Shown here piece by piece: positions 36,533 to 45,694 of a DNA stretch of 64,000 nucleotides. The notes beneath the pieces are model-generated. The model searched no databases. It was given only the letters and a program-made list of their open reading frames with translations, and had not been told where the DNA came from. Source of the stretch: Streptomyces coffeae. GTDB taxonomy: Bacteria > Actinomycetota > Actinomycetes > Streptomycetales > Streptomycetaceae. The position numbers and the translations under genes are program-made. Each line of letters starts with the position of its first letter. The stretch's first letter is position 1. Location: assembly GCF_016741875.1 (NCBI RefSeq), contig NZ_JAERRF010000014.1, positions 124,001 to 188,000 of the forward strand. Direction: 5' to 3'.

Positions 36533-37687
36533 GTGAACGGTTCCATTTCCGGGGCGACCGGGTCCGGCGCCAATCTGTCCGCCCTGCGCAGCCATAATGC
36601 CGCGCTGGTCCTCGGCCTGCTGCGGGACGCGGGCGAGGAGGGCGCCAGCCGGCTGGAGCTGGCCGACCGCACCGGCCTCACCCCGCAAGCCGTCAGCAAG
36701 ATCACCGCCCGGCTGAGGGCGGAGGGCCTGGCCACCGAGGCCGGGCGCCGCCCTTCCACCGGCGGAAAGCCGCGCACCGTGCTCCGGCTGGTCCCCGGCG
36801 CCCGCCACGCCATCGGGCTCCACCTCGACCGCGACGAGATGACAGCCGTCCTCGTCGACCTCGCGGGCACCCCGGTGGCCGTACGGACGGGCGACTTCGA
36901 CTTCGGCGCGGGGGCCGAGCGGGCGCTGACCGCCGCCTCGACCCAGGTCCGGGCCCTGATCGAGGACGCGGGCGAGCTGCTGGCCCCGGCCGTGGACCTG
37001 GCCGCGGCGGCGGACGACGAGAGCGGAGACCAGGCGGCCCAGGGCGGACTGCTCGGGGTCGGTGTCGCCGCGCCCGGCCCGCTCGACCACAGCGCCGGGG
37101 TGCTGCACCGGGTCACCGGCTTCCCTCAGTGGGACGGCTTCCAACTGCGTGACGCGCTCGCGCGGCGGCTCGGCCTCCCCGTCGTCCTCGACAAGGACAC
37201 CAACGCCGCCGCGCTCGGCCTGGTGACCGCGGAGTCGTCCGCGTATCTGCACCTGGGCACCGGTCTGGGCGCCGGGCTCGTGCTCGGCGGGGACGTCTAC
37301 CGGGGCTCGCGGACGGACGCGGGGGAGTTCGGCCACCAGGTGATCCAGCTGGACGGCCCGCGGTGCGGCTGCGGCAACCGCGGCTGTCTGGAGGCGCTGT
37401 GCCTGGCCGCCGTCGCACGCGGCGAGACCGCTGTGGCGGCCCGGCTGCTCGGCATCGGCGCGGCCAACCTGGTGCGGCTGCTCGACATCGACCGGGTGCT
37501 GCTCGGCGGCCGGGTGGTGCTCGCCGACCCCGAGCCGTACGTCCACGGGGTGTCCATGATGCTGGCCGAGGACTCCGCACGCGCCAGCCGTCCCATCATT
37601 CCCGTGGAGGTCGTGGAGCGCGGCAACCGCGCGGTGGTCGAGGGCGCGGCCCAGCTCGTGCTCGCGCCGCTCTTCGCCCGCGGCTGA
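36533..37687 (+). CDS. ROK-family transcriptional regulator
   Basis: A 384-residue repressor/sugar-kinase-like protein. A winged helix lies at about 15-75 (GEEGASRLELADRTGLTPQAVSKITARLRAEGL). The ROK part shows DKDTNAAALG, HLGTGLGAGLVLGGDVYRG and the zinc-binding CGCGNRGCLEALC. Start GTG 36533. It likely senses a sugar or sugar phosphate and represses the divergent oxidoreductase operon. Confidence 0.9.
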   Translation: MNGSISGATGSGANLSALRSHNAALVLGLLRDAGEEGASRLELADRTGLTPQAVSKITARLRAEGLATEAGRRPSTGGKPRTVLRLVPGARHAIGLHLDRDEMTAVLVDLAGTPVAVRTGDFDFGAGAERALTAASTQVRALIEDAGELLAPAVDLAAAADDESGDQAAQGGLLGVGVAAPGPLDHSAGVLHRVTGFPQWDGFQLRDALARRLGLPVVLDKDTNAAALGLVTAESSAYLHLGTGLGAGLVLGGDVYRGSRTDAGEFGHQVIQLDGPRCGCGNRGCLEALCLAAVARGETAVAARLLGIGAANLVRLLDIDRVLLGGRVVLADPEPYVHGVSMMLAEDSARASRPIIPVEVVERGNRAVVEGAAQLVLAPLFARG

Positions 37688-37857
37688 CGGGTGCGGGCCG
37701 GCGGGCGGGCGAGCCGAGGCGGGTCCGACTAGGCCGATCGTGTGGGTTGTTGAGGGCCAGACGAGGGCAATCGGCGGCTTGTGCGGTGTGTCGGCGTGCG
37801 GAGGTGGAAGGGACCTGAGTGCTCGGGGAAACGCCGTAGCACTCCAGAGGGTGACTC

Positions 37858-39534
37858 ATGCGCCTGTCCACCGCACTGTCCCTGCGTGCCGTCCTCCCGG
37901 CGGCCGCGATCGCGCTCGTCCCGGCTCTCTACGGGCTCGCGCCCCATGCCGACGCGGCCGATACGGAGGCCGAGCCCGGATCCGACACCAGACCGGAGTC
38001 CACGGCGGTGGCCGCACCGGTCTGCGGCAGCCAGGACAGTACGGAGTTCCCGATCGCGACCCGCCTCCACGGCGGGCCGGACCACTACGCGCGCGGCGGT
38101 GCCTGGCGCACCTGGCACCTGGAGCTGCGCAACACCACGGACACCGGCTGCCGCGCCATCCACCCCATCGCGGTGCTCGTCGACCGCGCCCACGCGTTGC
38201 GGCCCGAGCACATCCGCTTCGAGTTCCTCGACCCGGCCGCCGACGGTGGCACCTGGCGACCGGTCTCCTTCGAGACGACCGACCAGGACGAGAATCTCGG
38301 GGTCTTCGACGACCCATTCGAGGGCTTCACCGTGCCCGCGGGCAAGGCCGTGGACGTACAGCTACGGACGCGGTTCGCGGACAACGCGCCGCGCGGGAAG
38401 GTGACCACCAACGCCATCGCCGTCCAGCGGCGTGAGGACGACGGCGACTGGGTCGGGCAGTCCAACGACTACGAGTTCAGCATCGACAGCGCGGGGACAC
38501 AGACGCCGGAGACGGAGCCCACGGACACGGCGACGGGCGGTACGGACGCCTCAGGGAAGACGGACGCCTCGGGGGAGACCGGCGCCTCGGCCGGTGTGGG
38601 CACGGGCGGTACGGACGACGCGGGCTCCTCCGCCACGGCGCGCCCCAAGGACACCACCGGCACCGGTGGTACGGCCGCCTCGAGCGCGCCGTCGACCCGG
38701 AGCCTGACCCCGCCCCGCGCCAAGCCCCCGTCCCCGAGCGCGAGTCCGAGTCCGAGCCCGAGCCCGTCCCGGTCGTCCGGCACCGGGCTCAAGGAGAGCA
38801 GCCCCGTCCCGGTGCCGCCCAGCGCCGACACCGGCAGCAGCAGCGGCAGCGATACGGAGACCGGGGACGACACCGAGGCTCAGCCCGAGACCACACCGGA
38901 GGACTCCGGTACGGAGACGGACACGGGCACCGGCACGGATGACACCGCCGGTACGGACACCGGCACCGGCACGGACACGGACCTCGGGTCGGACACCGGG
39001 ACCGACCTCGACACCGGCAGTGGCACCGACACCGACACCGACACCGACACCGGCACCGACACCGGCAGCGGCACCGATGAGGACACCGGAGCCGACGTCG
39101 ACCTCGGCACCGAAGAGCCGGGCACGGAGGACCCCGGCGTCGAGGACCCGGGTACGACCGACCCCGGCACCGGCACCGGCACTGAGGACCCGGGCATGGA
39201 AGACCCCGGAGCCGAGGACCCCGGTGCGGAAGACCCGGGCACCGAGGACCCGGGCTTGGAGGACCCCGGCACGGGCACCGAGGACCCCGGTCTTGAGGAC
39301 CCGGGCACCGAGGACCCCGGCCTGGAGGACCCCGGCACCACCGACCCCGGATCCGATGCCGGCGGTGAGGAAAAGGGCGAGCAGGAGGACGGCGACCACC
39401 AGTCCGGCCACCGGCCGCCCGAGCTCGCCGAGACGGGCCACAACGCCCTGCTCGCCGGGCTCGGCGTCCTCAGCGTCGCGCTCCTGGCCGGCGGCACCGT
39501 CCTCCTGGTGAAGTCCCGCCGCCCGGGGCGATGA
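37858..39534 (+). CDS. sortase-anchored acidic repeat protein (LAETG)
   Basis: A 558-residue wall-anchored protein. Signal peptide (1-35), a folded domain (~50-195) with GGPDHYARGGAWRTWHLELRN, then a long low-complexity stalk. The stalk first is Thr/Gly/Ser-rich, then (~340-520) Asp-Thr-Gly and EDPG repeats (TDTDTDTGTDTG, EDPGAEDPGAEDPGTEDPG). It ends LAETGHNALLAGLGVLSVALLAGGTVLLV then KSRRPGR, a textbook sorting signal with LAXTG preferred by class E sortases. The stalk could span the wall and expose the folded domain. Confidence 0.88.
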   Translation: MRLSTALSLRAVLPAAAIALVPALYGLAPHADAADTEAEPGSDTRPESTAVAAPVCGSQDSTEFPIATRLHGGPDHYARGGAWRTWHLELRNTTDTGCRAIHPIAVLVDRAHALRPEHIRFEFLDPAADGGTWRPVSFETTDQDENLGVFDDPFEGFTVPAGKAVDVQLRTRFADNAPRGKVTTNAIAVQRREDDGDWVGQSNDYEFSIDSAGTQTPETEPTDTATGGTDASGKTDASGETGASAGVGTGGTDDAGSSATARPKDTTGTGGTAASSAPSTRSLTPPRAKPPSPSASPSPSPSPSRSSGTGLKESSPVPVPPSADTGSSSGSDTETGDDTEAQPETTPEDSGTETDTGTGTDDTAGTDTGTGTDTDLGSDTGTDLDTGSGTDTDTDTDTGTDTGSGTDEDTGADVDLGTEEPGTEDPGVEDPGTTDPGTGTGTEDPGMEDPGAEDPGAEDPGTEDPGLEDPGTGTEDPGLEDPGTEDPGLEDPGTTDPGSDAGGEEKGEQEDGDHQSGHRPPELAETGHNALLAGLGVLSVALLAGGTVLLVKSRRPGR

Positions 39535-39558
39535 GAACGGGCGGCGGCGATACGGCGG

Positions 39559-39747
39559 TTACTGGCCCCGGGGCCCCTCGCCCCGGCGGCGCAGCTCTTC
39601 GTCGAGCTTGTCCGAGCCGGTCTGGATCTGCTCCGAGTGCTTGCCGCCGGTCTTCTTGTCGGCGGTGTCGGCCCCCTTACGCGCGGCCTGCCGGCTCTTG
39701 TCCGGGTGCTTGCCGAGCGCGCCCTTCAGCTTGTCCATCATGCCCAT
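39559..39747 (-). CDS. MT0933-like small antitoxin-family protein
   Basis: A 62-residue, highly charged helical protein (MGMMDKLKGALGKHPDKSRQAARKGADTADKKTGGKHSEQIQTGSDKLDEELRRRG). It resembles PF14013 (MT0933_antitox): the GKHSEQIQTGSDKLDE stretch is family-like. No toxin gene adjoins, so a genuine antitoxin role is doubtful; such orphans are common in streptomycetes. Terminates the stretch behind the LAETG gene convergently. Confidence 0.65.
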   Translation of the reverse strand: MGMMDKLKGALGKHPDKSRQAARKGADTADKKTGGKHSEQIQTGSDKLDEELRRRGEGPRGQ

Positions 39748-39986
39748 GACGGTCTCCTTACGGTCCGGCTCGTTCCAGGGACGAAAGCCCCCTCGGGGCG
39801 GAAGCCACCCCTCCCCTCAGCATCGGACACCTGTGCTGGTCTGTCGCGCTGGACCGCCGCATCCTGCGGTGACACGTCTGGTTACCCCGCCGCCCTGCCC
39901 GGTTAGGCTGAGCTCGTCACCAGCCGGTCGGCCCGATCCCAGGGTCGTGCCGACCCTCAGTGGTCAAACCGAGCGGAGAGCAATCA

Positions 39987-40769
39987 GTGGCAGAGCGCAA
40001 GCCGATCAAGTCATGGCTCACCGACATGGATGGCGTGCTGATGCACGAGGGGATACCGGTCCCCGGTGCGGAAGCCTTCATCAAGCGGCTGCGGGAGACC
40101 GAGACGCCCTTCCTCGTGCTCACCAACAACTCCATCTACACCCAGCGCGATCTCCAGGCCCGGCTGTCCCGAATCGGGCTCGATGTCCCGGAGCAGAACA
40201 TCTGGACATCGGCACTGGCCACCGCCCAGTTCCTGGACGAGCAGCGCCCCGAGGGCACCGCGTATGTCATCGGTGAGGCGGGGCTGACCACCGCCCTGCA
40301 CGACATCGGCTATGTCCTCACCGACGTGGAGCCGGACTACGTCGTGCTCGGGGAGACCCGTACCTACAGCTTCGAGTCGCTGACCAAGGCCATCCGGCTC
40401 ATCAACAACGGGTCGCGGTTCATCGCCACCAACCCCGATGAGATCGGCCCCTCCGCCGAGGGAGCGCTGCCCGCCACCGGATCGGTGGCCGCGCTGATCA
40501 CCCGGGCGACCGGCCAGGAGCCGTACTTCGTGGGCAAGCCCAATCCGCTGATGATGCGGGCCGGGCTGAATGTGATCGGTGCGCATTCCGAGTCCAGCGC
40601 GATGATCGGCGACCGGATGGACACGGATGTGCGAGCCGGTCTCGAAGCGGGTATGGAGACCTTCCTCGTCCTCACCGGTGTCACCAAGCGCGAGGAGGTC
40701 GACCGGTTCCCCTACCGGGCGTCCACCGTGGTCGAGTCCATCGCCGATCTGGTCGAGCGCATTCTCTGA
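39987..40769 (+). CDS. HAD-IIA hydrolase (NagD-like)
   Basis: A 260-residue phosphatase. The nucleophile is in WLTDMDGVLMHEG (Asp-x-Asp), motif II is VLTNNSIYTQ, the C2 cap is present, and motif IV is IGDRMDTDVRAG. HAD-IIA enzymes such as NagD hydrolyse nucleotide or sugar phosphates. GTG 39987 is preceded by GGAGAGCAATCA; an earlier in-frame start at 39960 is possible. Confidence 0.92.
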   Translation: MAERKPIKSWLTDMDGVLMHEGIPVPGAEAFIKRLRETETPFLVLTNNSIYTQRDLQARLSRIGLDVPEQNIWTSALATAQFLDEQRPEGTAYVIGEAGLTTALHDIGYVLTDVEPDYVVLGETRTYSFESLTKAIRLINNGSRFIATNPDEIGPSAEGALPATGSVAALITRATGQEPYFVGKPNPLMMRAGLNVIGAHSESSAMIGDRMDTDVRAGLEAGMETFLVLTGVTKREEVDRFPYRASTVVESIADLVERIL

Positions 40770-40924
40770 GCTCCTCTGAGCTCGCTGAACCTCTCCGGAT
40801 TCCTCCGGATTCCTCCCGACTTCTTTCGAACCTCCGCTCAGCGACCCGATCGGCCCAGTCGGGGTCCGCAGCGGATGCGGGCCCCGGCCGGGCGCGTGAG
40901 CCTCGTTGATGGAGGAGGTTCACC

Positions 40925-41482
40925 ATGCGCTCAGTCGCCCTCACTCTCTGTGCTGTCGCCCTGGGTACGGTCACTCTCTGTCCCGTCGTCTCCGCTCCGG
41001 CCCTCGCCGACCAGCGGCACGACGGCACCGCCACGATCCGCGTCAGCCCGTTCGCCATCCCCCCCGGCGCCGAGGTGGACGTACGGGCCTTCGGCTGCCC
41101 CGGCAAGGTGGCCACCGCCTCGTCACCCGTGTTCGTGGACGACGCCGAGCTGACACCGGACGGGGACGGGCTGTTCAGCGAGGCCACGATCCGTTCCACC
41201 GCGACCAGCGGCGCCCACCGGGTCACCGTGGAGTGCGGTGACCGGGCGAGCGCCGTGGAGCCGCGGGAGAAGGTGTTCGTCGCCGTCGAGAGCCCGCCCG
41301 CACCCATCGCCCCGGTCCACGCGGGCGGCGGGGGCAGCGCACCCGCCGAGGAGCGGATGCGCCAGGACTTCGGCGGCGCGGAGGCGTACGGCCTGGTGCT
41401 CTCGGGCGGTACGGCGCTGGCCGTCGGCGGGATCGCGGTGCACCGGCGCCGCCGCCGTCCCACCGGCTCGGGGTCGGGCTGA
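40925..41482 (+). CDS. secreted protein with C-terminal membrane anchor, paired with class F sortase
   Basis: A 185-residue protein: signal peptide (1-28, ending ALA), a beta-rich domain (~30-125) with DGTATIRVSPFAIPPGAEVDVRAFGCPGKV, a Pro/Gly linker, and a C-terminal hydrophobic helix with HRRRRRPT. It resembles a sorting tail (helix plus basic end) but has no LPXTG-like motif before the helix. The next gene, a class F sortase, starts five bases later. Confidence 0.75.
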   Translation: MRSVALTLCAVALGTVTLCPVVSAPALADQRHDGTATIRVSPFAIPPGAEVDVRAFGCPGKVATASSPVFVDDAELTPDGDGLFSEATIRSTATSGAHRVTVECGDRASAVEPREKVFVAVESPPAPIAPVHAGGGGSAPAEERMRQDFGGAEAYGLVLSGGTALAVGGIAVHRRRRRPTGSGSG

Positions 41483-41487
41483 GCGCC

Positions 41488-42264
41488 ATGGACGGATACG
41501 GCTACGGACTGGGGAGCGGCCGGGCCGACGGGCCCGGGGACGAGGACGGCGGCGCCCGGAGGTTCCGCGGCGCAGGGCGGCTGGCCATGGGCGTCGCCTG
41601 GGCGGTGCTGCTGCTCGGCCTGTGGATGTGGGGCCGGGACAGCACGGAGGGGACGGGCGGATCGGTGCCGATGACCGGTGATGTGGCCGCGGTCGGACGC
41701 CCGCCCGCGCATCCGCTGCCCCCGGCGCACGCCCCGCTGCCGTCCGCGCGGCCGAAGAGCGTCGAGATCGAGGCGGCGCGCGTCCGCGCCCCGGTTGTCG
41801 CCAGCGGCCTGGACAGTGCGGGCGCGCTCAAGCCGCCGTCGTACAAACAGGCCGGTACGGTCGGTTGGTACCGCGCGGGCCCCGAACCCGGTTCCGCGGG
41901 CGCCGCGCTGCTGGTGGGTCATCTCGACACCCGGTCCAAGCCCGCGGTGTTCCACGGGCTGAGCCACCTCAAGCGCGGAGAGACCGTGCGGATCGCGCGG
42001 ACGGACGGCACCACGGCGGAGTTCACCGTGGAGAACGTCGAAGTGGTGGCCACCGAGCGGTTCGACGCCCGGCGGGTGTACGGGGCGCGCGCCCGGAACC
42101 GCGCCGAACTGCGGCTGATCACCTGCGGGGGACGGTTCGACAAGGCGACGCGGTCGTACACCGCCAATGTGGTCGTCTCCGCGTATCTGACGGGCACCAG
42201 CGGGCAGCCGCGGCATCCGGTGGGCGCCGCGGGCGGCGACTCCGGCCGACACGACTCCGGCTGA
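41488..42264 (+). CDS. class F sortase
   Basis: A 258-residue sortase. One membrane helix (~35-55) precedes the barrel. The catalytic His145 is in VGHLDTRSKPAVFHGL and Cys213 in LRLITCGGRFDKATRSYTANVVVS, where the arginine of the triad also lies. The gene is directly behind a secreted protein gene that may be its substrate or partner. Confidence 0.9.
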   Translation: MDGYGYGLGSGRADGPGDEDGGARRFRGAGRLAMGVAWAVLLLGLWMWGRDSTEGTGGSVPMTGDVAAVGRPPAHPLPPAHAPLPSARPKSVEIEAARVRAPVVASGLDSAGALKPPSYKQAGTVGWYRAGPEPGSAGAALLVGHLDTRSKPAVFHGLSHLKRGETVRIARTDGTTAEFTVENVEVVATERFDARRVYGARARNRAELRLITCGGRFDKATRSYTANVVVSAYLTGTSGQPRHPVGAAGGDSGRHDSG

Positions 42265-42637
42265 CGCGCGCTCACCCATGGACGGGCGCCCCTCGGCGCG
42301 GTGCCGCCGGATGTGAGACTCGCCACCCACCGGGCCGCTGGCCAAGCGGATTCGCCGAAGTCCGGTGCGGTTCGGGTGCGCCCCGAAGGGGCGCGGGGCT
42401 GTGCCGATGTGCGGCTCCGCCGCGTGGGCGCGACCAGCCACGACGCAGCCGCGGACGCACGACGGCACCGCGCGGCACTTCCCGCGGAGCGCTTAGTGCG
42501 GCGGGGCGAAAACGCGGGCCGGGGTCGCCGATGCGCCCCCGAGCCTCCGGCGCGTTGTGTAAGGATTGATTCGACCGGTCTTGTCCCGCCGGGGGAGCAC
42601 GGCGTGTTCCTCGCAGCGTGCACCCAAGGGGGAGTGG
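42265..42637. other. 373-base intergenic region with family B repeat and cslZ promoter
   Basis: Contains repeat copy 2 (42378-42457) and, further on, an AT-richer stretch near 42555-42575 (TGTAAGGATTGATTC) that may include the cslZ promoter. No RNA gene seen. Confidence 0.5.
42378..42457 (+). repeat. dispersed intergenic repeat family B, copy 2
   Basis: Inverted relative to the copy at 34765-34844. Starts with the 17-base hairpin GCGCCCCGAAGGGGCGC. Confidence 0.9.
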
Positions 42638-43714
42638 ATGTACGGCAGTTACACCGGCCGTCGGCATCACGTTGCCCGTCTTCGCAGCCGTCGTGCCCGT
42701 GGCCGTACCCGCGCGGTCTCCACCGCCGGAGCCCTGCTGTCGCTCGTGACGCTCTCCGGCTGCTTCGGCTCTTCCAGCAGTGGCGAGGGCGATCACGCGG
42801 CCGCGGCCGAGCGACCCCGGCAGCGGCCCAAGGCCACCGTGCCGTACTGGGTGAACCCGGACGGGAGCGCCGCCAGGCAGGTGGCGGCGTACCGCAAGAA
42901 GGGCGAGCGGGACCAGGCGAGGCTGATAGAGAAGATCGCCGACCAGCCGGTCGCGGAGTGGCTCGGGCTGGACGACCCCGAGGGGCAGGCGAGCGGTTTC
43001 ACCCACGCCGCCGCGAAGGCGAACCGCAGCGCGCTGCTGGTCTTCTACGAGATCCCGCACCGCGACTGCGGGCAGTACAGCAAGGGTGGTGCCGCGGACG
43101 GCAATGCCTATCGCGCCTGGCTGGACAAGGTGGTCCGCGGGATCGGCAACCGCCCCGCGACCGTCATCCTGGAGCCCGACGCGCTGCCGCACCTGGTGGA
43201 CGGCTGTACGCCCAAGCAGTTCCACGAGGAGCGGTACGACCTGCTGACCGGGGCCGTCGACAAGCTCAAGGGGCTGCCGCACACCAAGGTCTATCTGGAC
43301 GCCGGGAACCCGCACTGGATCAAGGACCCGCGCCGGATGGTGCAGCCGCTGAAGCGTGCGGGCATCGCCAAGGCCGATGGCTTCGCGCTCAACATCTCCA
43401 ACTACCAGACGACGAAGGAGAACGCGGCATACGGCAGGCAGTTGTCGGCGCTGGTCGGCGGCAAGCCCTTCGTGATCGACACCAGCCGGAACGGAAACGG
43501 CCCGGCCCCGGGGACGGACGATCCGCAGGCGTGGTGCAATCCGAAGGGCCGCGCGCTGGGCGAGACGCCGACCACCGACACCGGGGACAGGCTGGTCGAC
43601 GCCTATCTGTGGATCAAGCGTCCGGGCGAGTCGGACGGTACCTGCAAGGGCGGCCCCCAGGCGGGTCGGTGGTGGCCGCGGTACGCGCTCGATCTCGCCC
43701 GTAACGCCGAATAG
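42638..43714 (+). CDS. cslZ: GH6 endoglucanase of the tip-glycan locus (CslZ-like)
   Basis: A 358-residue lipoprotein cellulase of glycoside hydrolase family 6. The lipobox TLSGC gives Cys42. GH6 features: LLVFYEIPHRDCGQYSKGGA, TVILEPDALPHLVDGC (the catalytic-site Asp region) and PFVIDTSRNGNG. AAGGGGGAG precedes ATG 42638. It converges on glxA with nine bases between. In S. coelicolor the same locus (SCO2838-2836) makes a cellulose-like glycan at hyphal tips; CslZ is thought to trim or release it. Confidence 0.88.
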   Translation: MYGSYTGRRHHVARLRSRRARGRTRAVSTAGALLSLVTLSGCFGSSSSGEGDHAAAAERPRQRPKATVPYWVNPDGSAARQVAAYRKKGERDQARLIEKIADQPVAEWLGLDDPEGQASGFTHAAAKANRSALLVFYEIPHRDCGQYSKGGAADGNAYRAWLDKVVRGIGNRPATVILEPDALPHLVDGCTPKQFHEERYDLLTGAVDKLKGLPHTKVYLDAGNPHWIKDPRRMVQPLKRAGIAKADGFALNISNYQTTKENAAYGRQLSALVGGKPFVIDTSRNGNGPAPGTDDPQAWCNPKGRALGETPTTDTGDRLVDAYLWIKRPGESDGTCKGGPQAGRWWPRYALDLARNAE

Positions 43715-43723
43715 CGGGCCCGC

Positions 43724-45691
43724 TCAGTCCCGGGCCTGGGACTTCGTGGTGGCCTTTCCTGGCACCTTCACCCACACCGCCTCCGACGGGGTGCCCTTCT
43801 TGTCGACCGCGTTGAGCATGTACCAGCCGGGCGGCACCAGCGAGGAGTCCTTGGGCAGGCGGACCGTGATGCCGTCCTTCTTCCGCTGGAAGTCCAGTGC
43901 GATCGACCGCTGCTCCACATTGGTGACATGGGTGAAGGAACTGGGCCGGATCAGCCGCACCTTCTCGATCGCCGAGGGCCGGGAGGTGCCGTAGCTCGTC
44001 GTGCCGCCGCGCTTGACCGTCCGGGGCCCGGTGTCGGTGAGCTTCGGGCGCGCGTCCCGGTAGAGGTACGGCGGGGTGTAGATGTCGATCTGCTGCTGGA
44101 ACTCTCCGGGCTTGGTGTTGGCCTTGTCGCTGAAGAGCGAGTCCGAGCCGAAGGTCATCACCCGGCCGTCGGGCAGCAGCAGCGCGCCGGAGTGGTAGTT
44201 GCGGCCCACCAGCGGGTCGGCCACTGCGCGGGAGGAGTTGGTCTTCGGGTCGTAGAGCTCGGCCTTGAGCACATTGCTGTCACCGCGGCCGCGGTAGTCG
44301 CCCGAGCCGTTGGTGGTCAGCACCGTGTCGTCGGGGAGGATCACACTGCTGGGATAGCGGGCCTTGGCGTACAGGTCCGGGCCGTCCTTGAAGCGCGGAG
44401 TGCTGGCGTGCAGATCGACGATCCGGGTCTTGGCGGTGGCCCGGGAGTCCTCGCCGACTCCGCCGCCGCCGAGCACCATGTACCGCTGGTCCTGTGCCGG
44501 GGGCAGCAGGACGGACATCGAGGTCTCCAGCAGCCCGGGGTCGCTGATGCCCGGCACCACGTCGAACTTGTTGCTCTTCAGATCCCAGACACCGGGGGTG
44601 CGGCCCTTGTCGTCGGGGCCGTATCCGGCGTTGGAGCCGGTGTAGAAGATGCGGCCCTTGTCGGTGAGGAAGAGCGCGGGGTAGGTCGGGAAGAACCGCT
44701 TCTTCGGCAGGTACTTCCACTTCTTGGTCTTCGGGTTGTAGATCTCGTTCTTGCCCGGGACGACCTGGCCGATCTCATCCAGACCGGAGACCGAGAGCAC
44801 CCTGCCGTCCTGAAGGGTGGTCAGCGTGGGGTACCAGCGGGCCTCGTGCATGGGGTCGACCGGGATGTAGCGCTCGGCCTCCGGGTCGAATTCATAGGCT
44901 TCCTTGATTCCCTGGAAGTCCTTCTTGTCGAACGAGAGCTTCTGCGCGATGCCGTAGAAGTTCCGCTTGTCCTTGCCCTCGAGCCCGGAGATCCGGAAAT
45001 TGTCCTCGGTGCCGGTCTGGTACTTCTTGCCCTTGCGCACCGCCTCGACATAAACGCGTGCGGTGCTGGGGGTGACACGGACCTTTCCGGTCCTGGCGCT
45101 CGTGGTCTTCTTGGCGCGCGGGACCAGGACCGGGTCCTTGGATACGAAGGTCTTGCCGCTCTCCTTGCCGGTGAAGCGGGTGCCGGCCGGGAAGGTCTTG
45201 GGCTTGTCCGGGTTCTCGTTGTGGACGAACATCAGTCCGCCCGCCTTCTCGACATCGCCCTGGAGCTTCTCATAGCGCTGAGTGCCGCCCGCCACCAGCA
45301 GCTTTCCGTCCGGAAGCTGGGTGTGCCCGGAGCAGAAGAGGTCCTTGGGGGTGGGGATGTTCTTGTAGGTGTTCTTCTCCGGGTCCCACAGCACACTGCG
45401 GAAGGACTTGGCGGCGAAGTTCTTTGCGTTGTTGCCGGAGCCCGCGACCAGCAGCACTTTCCCGGTGTGGAGCAGCGCGGCGTGGATGGTGTTGATGCGG
45501 TATTCCTCGGGGACGTTCACCACGTCCCAGTGGCCGTTGTCGGCCTTGTACTCCGGCTGGTTGATCTTGTAGTTGTGGTACTTCTCGGAGCCGAAACGGT
45601 AGAGGGCCGGGCCGTTCATCCCGGCCACCACGATGACAGCCGCCGCACCGAACCCGAAGCGGCGGGTGCGGCGACTCGGTCGGTACTTCAC
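43724..45691 (-). CDS. glxA: radical copper oxidase GlxA
   Basis: A 655-residue membrane-anchored kelch-type copper oxidase. N-terminal anchor helix at ~12-32. The redox cofactor is formed from Cys120 (DLFCSGHTQ) and Tyr287 (next to Trp286 in ARWYPT). Copper ligands fit Tyr499/His500 in GRNYHSGALLLPDGR and His588 in PSSFTHVTN. In S. lividans GlxA works with CslA in glycan deposition and copper-dependent development. The stop of cslA lies three bases before its ATG. Confidence 0.95.
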   Translation of the reverse strand: MKYRPSRRTRRFGFGAAAVIVVAGMNGPALYRFGSEKYHNYKINQPEYKADNGHWDVVNVPEEYRINTIHAALLHTGKVLLVAGSGNNAKNFAAKSFRSVLWDPEKNTYKNIPTPKDLFCSGHTQLPDGKLLVAGGTQRYEKLQGDVEKAGGLMFVHNENPDKPKTFPAGTRFTGKESGKTFVSKDPVLVPRAKKTTSARTGKVRVTPSTARVYVEAVRKGKKYQTGTEDNFRISGLEGKDKRNFYGIAQKLSFDKKDFQGIKEAYEFDPEAERYIPVDPMHEARWYPTLTTLQDGRVLSVSGLDEIGQVVPGKNEIYNPKTKKWKYLPKKRFFPTYPALFLTDKGRIFYTGSNAGYGPDDKGRTPGVWDLKSNKFDVVPGISDPGLLETSMSVLLPPAQDQRYMVLGGGGVGEDSRATAKTRIVDLHASTPRFKDGPDLYAKARYPSSVILPDDTVLTTNGSGDYRGRGDSNVLKAELYDPKTNSSRAVADPLVGRNYHSGALLLPDGRVMTFGSDSLFSDKANTKPGEFQQQIDIYTPPYLYRDARPKLTDTGPRTVKRGGTTSYGTSRPSAIEKVRLIRPSSFTHVTNVEQRSIALDFQRKKDGITVRLPKDSSLVPPGWYMLNAVDKKGTPSEAVWVKVPGKATTKSQARD

Positions 45692-45694
45692 TTC

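Noticed and set aside
39559..39747. A toxin-antitoxin module
   Set aside because: No toxin partner gene adjoins the antitoxin-family protein.
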